The translations under genes were made by a program, and so were the position numbers. Of a stretch of 64,000 nucleotides of DNA, positions 25,659-33,547 are shown piece after piece. The notes under the pieces were generated by a model, which saw only the letters and a list, made by a program, of their open reading frames with translations, was not told the origin of the DNA and did not search any database. The number at the start of each line of letters is the position of its first letter. Position 1 is the first letter of the stretch. Origin of the DNA: Streptomyces phaeolivaceus (GTDB lineage Bacteria > Actinomycetota > Actinomycetes > Streptomycetales > Streptomycetaceae); assembly GCF_009184865.1 (NCBI RefSeq), contig NZ_CP045096.1:992001-1056000 (forward strand), written 5' to 3'.

Positions 25659-26662
25659 ATGCAGACTCAAGAACCGGAGTTCCAAGGGACGACGCCCGAC
25701 GGGTTCGACACCGTCCGTGACGCCTCCGCGGCCGGCCCTCTCCAGCGCGGTGAGGGCGGTCCGTGCACCCGGGACACCGCCCAGATGCCGCGCTCGGCAG
25801 CCAGGGGCGTCTCATCGGGCACCGGTCGGCACCGCGGACGGTGCGCTGACGAGCCGTGTGACTTCGGCGGACAGACATACGTCGGACACGGCCGTCACCG
25901 CCGCCCTGCGCGACCAGGCCCGGCGTACAGAGTTCCCGATGGCCGCGATGACGTGTCGAGACATCCGGAGGCCGGCGCCGATGACCGCGAGAGTGAGCTG
26001 CGCCGGGAGACGCACGAGTCCGCCGCGGAGCACGACGCGCACTTCGCGCAGGCCCTGGATTTCCTGGACGGCATGTACTCGGCCGCGGTGCGCATGACGC
26101 GCGACCCGGCCGACGCGGAGGGTCTGGTGCAGGAGGTGTACGCGAAGGCGTACACCTCCTTCGGCCAGTTCCGGCAGGGCACCGATCTCAAGGCATGGCT
26201 CTACCGAATCCTCACCAGCACGTTCATCGACACCTACCGCACCATGCGACGGGAGCCCCAGCGCAGCCGGACGGAGGAGACCGACGACCGGCAGCCGGCC
26301 CGGGCCGGGTCGCACATGCCGACGGGCTGCGCTCCGCCGAGCGCCAGGAGCTCGACCTCCTGCCCGATGCGGATGTGAAGGCCGCGCTCCAGGCGATAGC
26401 GGAGGAGCCCCGGATCGCCGTCTACTTGGCGGACGTCGAGGGGTACACCCGCCAGGAGATCGCCGACATCATGGGCACCCCCATCGGCACGGTGGCCACC
26501 CACCTGCACCGGGGCCGGGGCCAACTGCGCGTGCTGCTGCAGGACTATGCGCGTGGGCGCGGGTCCGTCCCCCCGCGCGTGCCGCCCGTCAGCTCGAACC
26601 AGACCGATCCGCCGCGTCCGCGGGGTCTGTTGCCCGGAAGGGCGCCGGCGCGTCCGCGTTGA
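25659..26662 (+). pseudogene. ECF sigma factor (SigR/RpoE-like) with a one-base deletion
   Basis: From about 26030 one frame encodes sigma region 2: [38 protein letters not shown] and [18 protein letters not shown]. It changes frame at about 26330, just after [10 protein letters not shown]. The other frame continues with [20 protein letters not shown], then region 4: [20 protein letters not shown] and [20 protein letters not shown]. The two halves align end to end with SigR-type factors, so a single base is missing. The ~120 residues before region 2 resemble nothing I know. A disulfide-stress type sigma factor was probably lost; no anti-sigma gene is next to it. Confidence 0.82.
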
Positions 26663-26827
26663 GCAACGTCCCGCGGCCACAGCGCACACCTGCCGATGGA
26701 CATCCGCATCCAGCAGAAGGGCTTTCGACATGCTGCCACCGTCGTCCGGCGTGTCCGGTATCCATGTGGCACGCCAGTCGAGCGGATCGCCGAGCCGCCG
26801 TCGGCCACACGCCGTGGTGGAGGCATC

Positions 26828-27455
26828 GTGGCGGGCGACCGTCCGGGCGAGGCCGCCGCGCTGGCGGCGCTCGCATTCGCGGGGATGATGTGCGCCGTCC
26901 AGACGGCGCTCGTTCCGGTCCTGGCTGCCCTGCCGGCCCTGCTGCGCACCTCGTCGTCCTACGCGAGCTGGGCGATCACCGCGACGCTCGCAGCTCGTCG
27001 TCATGGTGGTGGGGCGGACTCTGCAGGGTTTCGTGATGGGGGCCATCGCGCTGGGTCTCAGCATCATGCGCGGGTGCGTCCTGCTCGTCGAACACGTCGA
27101 CTGGCACGTGCTCTTCTGCACCATGGCCGGCATCGGCCTGCTCGTCATGGCGCTGACGATGTGGGTGGTGCCGCAGTCCCCACCGTCTGCCCCGGGCGGC
27201 TTGGACCTGCTGGGTGCGGTGGGCCTGTCCGCCGGCCTGGTGGCGCTGCTGCTGCCGATCAGCAAGGGTGGCGACTGGGGCTGGGCGAGCACCATCACCT
27301 TGGGTCTGTTCAGCGCCGCGGTCGTGATCCTGCGGTCCTGGGGCGCCCTGGATCCCTCCCAGACAGCGGCGGCGAACGGTCTCAACAGCCTGATGCGCTC
27401 GATCGGCACCTCGGTGTCCAGCGCGGTCATCGGCACGGTGCTCGCCCATCCGTGA
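26828..27455 (+). pseudogene. MFS transporter remnant
   Basis: About 209 residues of a normally ~450-residue MFS protein remain. The first helix (AALAFAGMMCAVQTALVPVL) and ASWAITATLA are in one frame to about 26990. Then VVGRTLQGFVMGAIALGLSI, VLFCTMAGIGLLVMALTMWV and LGAVGLSAGLVALLLPISKG follow in another. The tail joins helix 7 (LGLFSAAVVILRSW) directly to AAANGLNSLMRSIGTSVSSA from near the C-terminus, so central helices are deleted. Confidence 0.8.
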
Positions 27456-27510
27456 TCGCATGCTCCGCCGGAGGGCCCCCCGGGTCAGCCGGGGTTGTGC
27501 ACGGAGGCAC

Positions 27511-28836
27511 TCACTCAGGCAGGGGTTTGCCCTTGGTCTCGGGGCAGAAGAGCGCGACGACGAGCCCCAGCACGTAGATGAGACCGACGGTGGTGGCCGC
27601 GATCCCGTAGCCGCCGAGCCGGGAGATGATGGCGCCCGCGGTCAGTGGGCCGAGGAACGCGATGAAGCGCGCGGCGTTGAACACGAACGCCGCACCGGTC
27701 GCCCGCAGGTGCGTCGGGTAGAACTCGGGCAGCCACACCGGCATCCAGGTGTACTGGCCCAGGGTGAAGAACCCGTTCACGACGAGGACGAGCACGATCA
27801 ACCGGAGATCGTGCGTCCACAGGAACAGCACCGGGGTGAGCACGAGCGAGGCGCCGAAATACAGCAGGACCGCGGGTCTCCGGCCGAACCGGTCGGCGAG
27901 GAAACCGAAGGCGATGTAGCCGGCGACCGCGCCGACGTTGTAGATCATGCCTGCCCGGCTCGCCCAGGCGGCGGCGTCCTGCCCGGAGTCGGACGCGAGG
28001 GAACCGACGTAGGCCGGCACCCAGGTGGAGACGCCCCACCAGCCGAGTGTGGTGGCCAGGGACATGAGCGAGCCGAGGATCGTCAGCATGCGCAGCTTCG
28101 GGTCGGACAGCACTTGGTACAGGGTCAGCCGGGTGAAGGACCGCTCCCCCGCGGTCAGTTCGTCGTCGCCACGCTCGCGCAGCTCGCGTCGGCGTTGATG
28201 TGCGGCGGTCCACTGCTCCGACTCGGGCACCTTCCGCCGCAGCCACAAAGCGAACAGCGCGGGCAGCACGCCGATCAGGAAGAGGTAGCGCCAGGAGTCG
28301 GCGCCGAGAGGGGCGATGAAGTACCAGCATGCCGAGGCGACGAAGAAGCCGAGTCCCAGTCCGCACTGCATCAGGCCGGCGGCCTTCGCCCGCGCGTTCT
28401 TCGGCCAGGTCTCGGCGACCAGGGCGGTGCCGGTGCCCCACTCGGATCCGAGCGCGAAGCCGGTGATGAACCGCAGCACCAGGAACGAGGTCCAGGACCA
28501 CGACAGCGCCGTGAGGCCGGTGAAGGTCGCGTACAGGACCATCGACGTCAGCAGTGCGCGGCGGCGGCCGAAGTAGTCGGCGAAGATCCCGCCCAGGATC
28601 CCGCCGAATCCCCAGCCGAGAAGGGTGAGGGAGATGGTCACGCCAGTGAGGAAGGAAACCTGGGTCGCCGACGCGGACGGGTCGAGCTGTCGCAGCACGA
28701 CGCCGGCGGTCAGAATGAGCGCGTAGGTCTCGAACCCGTCGAAAAGCCAGCCGAGATTGGCGGCGAACAGGGAGCGGCGCTGGGTGCGGGTCAGTGTTCC
28801 GGCCCGTGCGGTTCGGGCGGCGGCGATTTCGGCCAT
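27511..28836 (-). CDS. MFS aromatic-acid:H+ symporter (AAHS-like)
   Basis: A 441-residue transporter with about 12 predicted helices. The N-terminal helix reads FAANLGWLFDGFETYALILT, matching the acidic DGF/DGYD signature of aromatic-acid symporters. Loop-2/3 is GIFADYFGRRRALL, helix 4/5 region RFITGFALGSEWGTGTALVA, and the second loop FGFLADRFGRRPAV. ATG 28836 is preceded by AAGGAGA. Likely imports the acid degraded by the surrounding island. A palindrome at 28906-28920 lies upstream. Confidence 0.88.
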   Translation of the reverse strand: MAEIAAARTARAGTLTRTQRRSLFAANLGWLFDGFETYALILTAGVVLRQLDPSASATQVSFLTGVTISLTLLGWGFGGILGGIFADYFGRRRALLTSMVLYATFTGLTALSWSWTSFLVLRFITGFALGSEWGTGTALVAETWPKNARAKAAGLMQCGLGLGFFVASACWYFIAPLGADSWRYLFLIGVLPALFALWLRRKVPESEQWTAAHQRRRELRERGDDELTAGERSFTRLTLYQVLSDPKLRMLTILGSLMSLATTLGWWGVSTWVPAYVGSLASDSGQDAAAWASRAGMIYNVGAVAGYIAFGFLADRFGRRPAVLLYFGASLVLTPVLFLWTHDLRLIVLVLVVNGFFTLGQYTWMPVWLPEFYPTHLRATGAAFVFNAARFIAFLGPLTAGAIISRLGGYGIAATTVGLIYVLGLVVALFCPETKGKPLPE

Positions 28837-28905
28837 TGATGTCTCCTTTCGGGGCCGCTGACGACCCGGGAAACGAGGAGGCAACGGAGTCGGCGTCCTA
28901 TATCA

Positions 28906-28920
28906 AGGACGTCACGTCCT
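28906..28920. promoter_or_regulatory. Palindrome AGGACGT-C-ACGTCCT
   Basis: A perfect 15-base palindrome 70 bases upstream of the AAHS transporter start, in an AT-richer patch. The position suits an operator. It does not match the TGCGCATAGCGCA motif near the IclR genes. Confidence 0.5.
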
Positions 28921-29035
28921 GCATGAGAGACATTAAATTGAGGGTGTCAAGGCGGTCAAGAAGGCTGCAGCAACGCTGGGGACCACAGGCAGCCGGCGGA
29001 AGCACGGCATGGGATCGACCGGGGTTCCGCCGCTC

Positions 29036-29500
29036 TCAGCGGTGGAAGGCCGACGTGGAGCCGCAGAACTCGACGACGGGAAGGGCCTGACGCGGGGGTT
29101 CGGTGGCGGACACCACGCGCACCCGGGCCCCGGACACCACTCCCATCGGCGGGGCCCCCGTGACTTTACAGAAAAGGCTGAACCCCTCCTCCATGGTCAC
29201 GAAGCAGGTGTTGTGCAGGGTGATGTCGCGGCGAACGACCACTCCCCTGCCCGAGCCGCGTTCGCAGACCAGATCCGTGGAGCCGCAGGCACGGCAGAGC
29301 GAACGGCGGTAGTTGGGAGTACGGCACCAGCGACACCGCTGGAAGGTCAGCACGCCGTCGGCCGGTGGTGCGGTCGGCCCGGGAGCCTCGGGGGAATCCG
29401 TCTCAAGGGTGGCGGTGACCGGCTCGGCGATGGTGGCGCCGGTGGTCACCCCCTGTTCTTTCCCGGCCTTGACGTGTTGCCGGCCATCGATTCGCAGCAT
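29036..29500 (-). CDS. DUF35-type Zn-ribbon/OB-fold acyl-CoA-associated protein
   Basis: A 154-residue protein with a rubredoxin-like zinc ribbon (CRWCRTPNYRRSLCRACG: C-x2-C-x9-C-x2-C, residues ~56-73) followed by an OB-fold segment (GRGVVVRRDITLHNTCFVTM, then FCKVTGAPPMGVVSGARVRV). DUF35/ChsH-like proteins usually partner a thiolase or acyl-CoA hydratase. No thiolase is visible nearby; the neighbour is a CaiB CoA-transferase 37 bases upstream. ATG 29500 follows AGGAGA. Probably a CoA-ester-binding accessory subunit. Confidence 0.83.
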   Translation of the reverse strand: MLRIDGRQHVKAGKEQGVTTGATIAEPVTATLETDSPEAPGPTAPPADGVLTFQRCRWCRTPNYRRSLCRACGSTDLVCERGSGRGVVVRRDITLHNTCFVTMEEGFSLFCKVTGAPPMGVVSGARVRVVSATEPPRQALPVVEFCGSTSAFHR

Positions 29501-29537
29501 GACGCTCTCCTGCACTCGGTGCGGGGGTGGAGCCCGG

Positions 29538-30740
29538 TCAGGCCCCGTCGCCCGCTCGCGGCTTCGCCTGCCTCCGCTCGGCAAGCTCTCTCTTGATCTC
29601 GTCGTTGTGCTCGCCGAGGGTGGGCGGCGCGAGCATCTGCGTGGCGGTGGCGCCGTCGAAGCGGTGTGGGGGACGAATGTGCTCGACCAGCCCCTCGGTC
29701 GGGTGAAGCGCCGATATGACGACCCCGAGGTGCTGGAACTGCGGGTCCTGGATGGCCTCACTCGGCTCCAGGACCGGGGCATGCGGAACGTCCGCCGACG
29801 ACAGCTCCACGAGCCACTCGTCGCGAGGCCGCTTCGCGAACGCGGCCTGCAGCATCGCCCGGAGCTCGTCGTAGTTCGCGATCCGTGCGGCATGGGCCGC
29901 GAAGCGCGGGTCCTCGGCCAGTTCGGGAAGCCCCACCGCGTTGATGAGCCCGAGCCAGAACTTCGGTGGCGAGGACAGATGCAGGGCGATCAGACGGTCG
30001 TCCGAGCAGCGCATGGCATAGCTCTGCGAGACCGCTGCCCTGCCGTACGGCCCAGGATTCTCGCCCGTTCCGAAGAAGCTGGAGTACGGCTCGGCGAGGA
30101 AGTGCGCCATGGCCTCGATCATCGAGATCTCGACGAGCCCGCCGCCACCCCGGATACCGCGCCGCACCAGGGCCGCCAAGACGCCCTGGGCGGCGTAGAG
30201 CCCGGTGACCGCGTCGGCGACTGCCGGCCCGCTGATCCGGGGATCGGACCGGTCCAGGGTCAGGCTGAGCATCCCGCTGTAGGCCTGCGCAACCGTGTCG
30301 TATGCGGGGCGCGCCGCGTAGGGGCCGGTGCTGCCGAGGCCGCTGATGGCGCAGTACACGAGGTCCGGGTTGAGGGCCCGCAGCCGCTCGCTCCCGACGC
30401 CCAGTCGTTCCGCGGCGCCAGGCCGGAAGTTGTGTATGTAGACGTCGGCGGATTCGATCAGGTCATCGAAGACCGCACGGTCCTCGGCGTCCCGGGTGTC
30501 CAGGGTGATGCTGCGCTTGTTCCTGTTGACCGCGCGGAACGTGGGGGCGTACAGAGTGCCGTCGTAGGAGCGGAAGACGTCCCCCGTGCCGGGCCGCTCG
30601 ACCTTGATCACATCGGCGCCCATGTCACCCAGCAGGAGGGATGCGAGCGGGCCGGTGATGAAGGAGCCCTGTTCGACCACGCGCAGGCCCCGTAGGGGAA
30701 GGTCCGCGGGGTCGGGAGGTGCCGAGGATTCGCGTTCCAT
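29538..30740 (-). CDS. CaiB/BaiF family (type III) CoA-transferase
   Basis: A 400-residue type III CoA-transferase: VVEQGSFITGPLASLLLGDM near residue 20, GADVIKVERPGTGDVFR, RNKRSITLDTRD, and the catalytic-Asp region GRPAYDTVAQAYSG (here ARPAYDTVAQAYSG). It moves CoA between acyl groups. Upstream of its ATG are two copies of a cGCATAGCg palindrome (30756-30787), and it is divergent from an IclR gene. Together with the citryl-CoA-lyase-like gene at 32761 it could form a two-step CoA-transfer and cleavage route. Confidence 0.9.
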   Translation of the reverse strand: MERESSAPPDPADLPLRGLRVVEQGSFITGPLASLLLGDMGADVIKVERPGTGDVFRSYDGTLYAPTFRAVNRNKRSITLDTRDAEDRAVFDDLIESADVYIHNFRPGAAERLGVGSERLRALNPDLVYCAISGLGSTGPYAARPAYDTVAQAYSGMLSLTLDRSDPRISGPAVADAVTGLYAAQGVLAALVRRGIRGGGGLVEISMIEAMAHFLAEPYSSFFGTGENPGPYGRAAVSQSYAMRCSDDRLIALHLSSPPKFWLGLINAVGLPELAEDPRFAAHAARIANYDELRAMLQAAFAKRPRDEWLVELSSADVPHAPVLEPSEAIQDPQFQHLGVVISALHPTEGLVEHIRPPHRFDGATATQMLAPPTLGEHNDEIKRELAERRQAKPRAGDGA

Positions 30741-30755
30741 GACCGTACCCACTCT

Positions 30756-30787
30756 TTCGCATAGCGACCAACTTTTCGCATAGCGCA
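30756..30787. promoter_or_regulatory. Tandem IclR-type operator pair (CaiB side)
   Basis: TTCGCATAGCGA (centre 30762) and TTCGCATAGCGCA (centre 30781) lie 19 bases apart just upstream of the CaiB ATG. The same motif with the same 19-base pitch occurs before the citryl-CoA-lyase-like gene (32708-32741) and a third copy lies before the IclR gene. Confidence 0.65.
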
Positions 30788-30868
30788 CAGTACGAGGGCG
30801 TCCGAACTGACGTCAAGCAGGTCAAGGGGGCGAGAATGGCCCTGGTTGGCGCTGCGCGCTATCCTCAT

Positions 30869-30901
30869 TGCGCATAGCGCACAATGTCGCCGCGTAGCGG
30901 C
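30869..30901. promoter_or_regulatory. IclR-type operator (regulator side)
   Basis: TTGCGCATAGCGCACAA (30869-30885, centre 30876) is the best TGCGCATAGCGCA copy, 15-30 bases before the regulator GTG/ATG region. A degenerate CCGCGTAGCGG follows with centre at 30896. Its placement suggests autoregulation by the IclR protein at 30916. Confidence 0.65.
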
Positions 30902-30915
30902 CGAGGGGAGGGCCA

Positions 30916-31710
30916 ATGGGATCCGATCACGTCTCGTCGCTCGCGAAAGGCCTGGAGGTTCTCCAGGCCTTCAACAGGGAGCGGCCGGAACTGACCATCA
31001 GTGAGGTCGCCCGCATCATCGGGGTGACCCCCGCCGCGGCGCGCCGGTCGCTCCTGACACTCAAGGAACTGGGTTTCATCACCACCCACGGCAAGCGCTA
31101 CCTCCTGACCCCGCGCGTCCTCAGGCTCAGTGAGGCGTTCCTGTCGTCCGTGAGCATGCAGGAGGTCATGCACCAGTTCCTGCAGGAGATCGTCGACCGG
31201 ACCGGCGACAGCGCTTCCGTGGGCGTTCTCGACGGCGTCGACGTGGTGTACGTGGCGACCGTCTCCGTGAAACGGCCGTATCAACTGACTCCCACCGTGG
31301 GCACCCGGTATCCGGCGTACGCCTCTTCCCTGGGGCACGCGATCCTGTCCGCCTCCACGCCGGACGTCGTCGAGGACGTCCTCGCGCGATCCGAGCTCAG
31401 GCGCTACACCGACAAGACCCTGGTCGACCACCAGGATCTCCTGGCGGCGATCAAGCACGCCGCGACCAGCGGGATCGCCGGATCGAACGAACTCCTCACC
31501 TACGGCGTCATCTCGGTCGCCATGCCCATCCTCGACACGGACGGACAGGTGATCGCCGCCGTCAACTGCGCGACGACACCCACGGAGACGGGCTTCGACC
31601 AACTGCTCGAGACGCGGCGGAACCTGCTGGAACGAGCTCGCTTCCAGATCAGCGAGGCCCTCCGCCAGCACCCCGTACTGGCACACTCCGTCCGAGGACG
31701 CTCCCAGTGA
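30916..31710 (+). CDS. IclR-family regulator (PcaR/PobR-like)
   Basis: A 264-residue IclR protein. The winged helix-turn-helix is at residues ~5-65 (SLAKGLEVLQAFNRERPELT, then ISEVARIIGVTPAAARRSLL). The effector domain has SVGVLDGVDVVYVATVSVKR, ASSLGHAILSA and GIAGSNELLTYGVISVAMPI. It resembles the PcaR/PobR/CatR branch that controls aromatic-acid catabolism. It is divergent from the CaiB gene, with palindromic sites on both sides of the gap, so it probably controls CaiB, itself and the lyase/aldolase genes. Confidence 0.9.
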   Translation: MGSDHVSSLAKGLEVLQAFNRERPELTISEVARIIGVTPAAARRSLLTLKELGFITTHGKRYLLTPRVLRLSEAFLSSVSMQEVMHQFLQEIVDRTGDSASVGVLDGVDVVYVATVSVKRPYQLTPTVGTRYPAYASSLGHAILSASTPDVVEDVLARSELRRYTDKTLVDHQDLLAAIKHAATSGIAGSNELLTYGVISVAMPILDTDGQVIAAVNCATTPTETGFDQLLETRRNLLERARFQISEALRQHPVLAHSVRGRSQ

Positions 31711-31752
31711 AGCCGTGGCCAAACCTCCCTGTGTCCCGCGTACGGGATGTAG

Positions 31753-31770
31753 AGTCCTCTCACTAGGACT
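31753..31770. promoter_or_regulatory. Inverted repeat AGTCCT-N6-AGGACT
   Basis: Six-base arms at 31753-31758 and 31765-31770, 58 bases upstream of the second IclR gene and unlike the TGCGCATAGCGCA motif. It could be that regulator's own operator. Confidence 0.45.
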
Positions 31771-31827
31771 AACGCAAGCGGGCTCGACTCGGCAGCGTGG
31801 CGAGGAGGCCCGCGTCTAACAGGGAAG

Positions 31828-32640
31828 ATGCCCGTGCCTAACGAGGTTCCCGCTGTGAGCGCAGCGATCCGCATCCTCGAGCGCCTTGCCGCGGAATTGC
31901 CACGAGCCGTTTCGCCGACCGCCCTGGTGAACGAACTCGGGCTCAATCGTTCGACCTGCTACAACATCCTGACGACGCTGCAGCGCGCCGGCTGGGTCAA
32001 CAAGCTGGAATCCCGAGGCGGTTGGACACTCGGCCCCGGCCTGCTGGCCCTGACCGGGGTCAGCGACGACTCGGCCGTAGAGGTGGTCCAGGAGGAGATC
32101 GACAACCTCAGCCGCCGTCTCGGCTACGTCGTCTTCGCAGCCAGGCAGGACGGATCGGGGGGCTACACGGTCATCGCGGTGTCGGATCCCCGGCGAGGGG
32201 TGCGGGTCATCGTCGACGTCGGCGACCGCTTCCCGTTCTCCGCCCCGGCACTCATGCAGGCGACGTACGCCCATCGGCCGTTCGGTGACTTCCTCGCCGC
32301 GGCCCGCAGCCGGGCCGTGGAAAGGTTCACGGAACACACGGTCGTCGACCTCGACGAGCTGGCCAAGGTCTTCTCCGAAGTGCGCAGGCGCGGCTTCAGC
32401 ACGAGCGTCCGGCAGTTCAATCTCGCCCAGAGCGGTACCGCGGCACCGGTCTTCGACCGGGCGGGCAAGCCGCATCTGTCCGTGGGCACGCTGGCCTTCT
32501 CGAGCGAACTGGACGAGGGCAACATCGAGCCGGTCGGCCGGCTGATCAGTGCCACCGCGGGACGCATCACCGACCGCACCGGCGGTACGTACCCGCCCGA
32601 GGTCGAGAACGACGAACCCGAGGCGGAGCCGGCCTCGTAG
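31828..32640 (+). CDS. IclR-family regulator, second copy
   Basis: A 270-residue IclR-type protein: HTH at residues ~8-60 (AAIRILERLAAELPRAVSPT, then LVNELGLNRSTCYNILTTLQ), effector domain with GYTVIAVSDPRRGVRVIVDV and FSAPALMQATYAHRPFGDFL. It is only distantly similar to the neighbour at 30916, so it is not a recent duplicate. The ATG at 31828 sits very close to AGGGAAG, and GTG 31834 would be better spaced. It lies directly upstream of the citryl-CoA-lyase-like gene but is separated from it by two palindromic sites. Confidence 0.87.
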   Translation: MPVPNEVPAVSAAIRILERLAAELPRAVSPTALVNELGLNRSTCYNILTTLQRAGWVNKLESRGGWTLGPGLLALTGVSDDSAVEVVQEEIDNLSRRLGYVVFAARQDGSGGYTVIAVSDPRRGVRVIVDVGDRFPFSAPALMQATYAHRPFGDFLAAARSRAVERFTEHTVVDLDELAKVFSEVRRRGFSTSVRQFNLAQSGTAAPVFDRAGKPHLSVGTLAFSSELDEGNIEPVGRLISATAGRITDRTGGTYPPEVENDEPEAEPAS

Positions 32641-32707
32641 GCGAGCGCCCTGGCCATTGCCGCCGCCCGCCACCACCCCTCCCGCGCCTGGAGTACCTCC
32701 TGTACTC

Positions 32708-32741
32708 TTGCGCTAAGCGCAAAGCATGGCGCATAGCGCAA
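32708..32741. promoter_or_regulatory. Tandem IclR-type operator pair (lyase side)
   Basis: TTGCGCTAAGCGCAA (32708-32722, perfect palindrome, centre 32715) and TGGCGCATAGCGCAA (32727-32741, centre 32734) are 19 bases apart, 20-50 bases before the ATG at 32761. The sequence and spacing match the pair at 30756-30787. Confidence 0.7.
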
Positions 32742-32760
32742 GAGAGGGAGGGTGGAGGAC

Positions 32761-33528
32761 ATGGCTCGATCCACACACATGAAGACCTCGATGGCGGAGG
32801 TGACCCCCGACCGCATCGTCGTGCGCGGTCTCGACCTCGCGGACGAGCTGATCGGCCGGACGACCACCGCCGAGTTCTTCTACGTGCTCCTGACCGGGAG
32901 CCGACCGTCCGCGACGCAGGCGCGCATCCTCGATGCCTGCATCGTGGCGATCGGCGAGCACGGCCTGGTCCCCTCCGTACAGGCGGCGCGCATGACCTAC
33001 GCCTGCGCGCCGGAGGCGTTCCAGGGCGCCGTCGCGGCGGGTCTGCTGGGCGCCGGCTCGGTCGTCCTGGGCAGCTCCGAGACCACCGCGCGGGCGCTGA
33101 AGCAGATCGTCGACCTGGCAGCGGACGACGACCTGGACGGCGCGGCAAAGAGCGTGCTGCAACAGCTCAAGGACCAGGGCGCCGCCGCCCCGGGCGTCGG
33201 ACATCCGGTGCACAAGGCCGGCGACCCGCGCGCGGCGAGGCTGCTCGAGTTCACCGAGAGCCTGGGCGCCCAGGGTGTCCACACCAGCGCACTCCACGCC
33301 ATGACCCGAGCGGTCCCGCTCGTGTACGGCCGTGAGCTGCCGCTCAACGTGTCGGGGGCGATCCCGGCAGCCCTGCTCGACGTCGGGTTTCCCCTGCGGG
33401 CCATGAAGGGTGTCCCCCTCGTCGGCCGCACCATGAGCCTCGTCGCCCACCTGCTCGAAGAGATGGACTCGCCCATGGGATTCGGCCTGGCCTCGGCCGC
33501 CGAAGCCGCCGTCACCTACGAGCCCTAG
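32761..33528 (+). CDS. Citryl-CoA-lyase-like protein (citrate synthase fold, short form)
   Basis: A 255-residue protein of the citrate synthase superfamily lacking the long N-terminal region of true citrate synthases. Conserved parts include DRIVVRGLDLADELIGRTTT, APEAFQGAVAAGLLGAGSVV, the histidine-bearing GVGHPVHKAGDPRAARL near residue 142-158, and C-terminal GFPLRAMKGVPLVGRTMSLV. Short forms act as citryl-CoA lyases or similar C-C lyases. ATG 32761 has GGAGGG upstream. It is 19 bases before the RraA-type aldolase gene, so the two are probably co-transcribed under the tandem IclR sites. Confidence 0.83.
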   Translation: MARSTHMKTSMAEVTPDRIVVRGLDLADELIGRTTTAEFFYVLLTGSRPSATQARILDACIVAIGEHGLVPSVQAARMTYACAPEAFQGAVAAGLLGAGSVVLGSSETTARALKQIVDLAADDDLDGAAKSVLQQLKDQGAAAPGVGHPVHKAGDPRAARLLEFTESLGAQGVHTSALHAMTRAVPLVYGRELPLNVSGAIPAALLDVGFPLRAMKGVPLVGRTMSLVAHLLEEMDSPMGFGLASAAEAAVTYEP

Positions 33529-33547
33529 AGCCGCACGGAGAACATCG

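Noticed and set aside
25659..26662. Programmed frameshift in the sigma factor
   Set aside because: No slippery heptamer or downstream structure was evident at the break; a missing base is simpler.
27460..28839. Long plus-strand frame over the AAHS transporter
   Set aside because: It is rich in Arg/Gly/Gln without domains and lies opposite a well-supported transporter; it is a GC-bias shadow.
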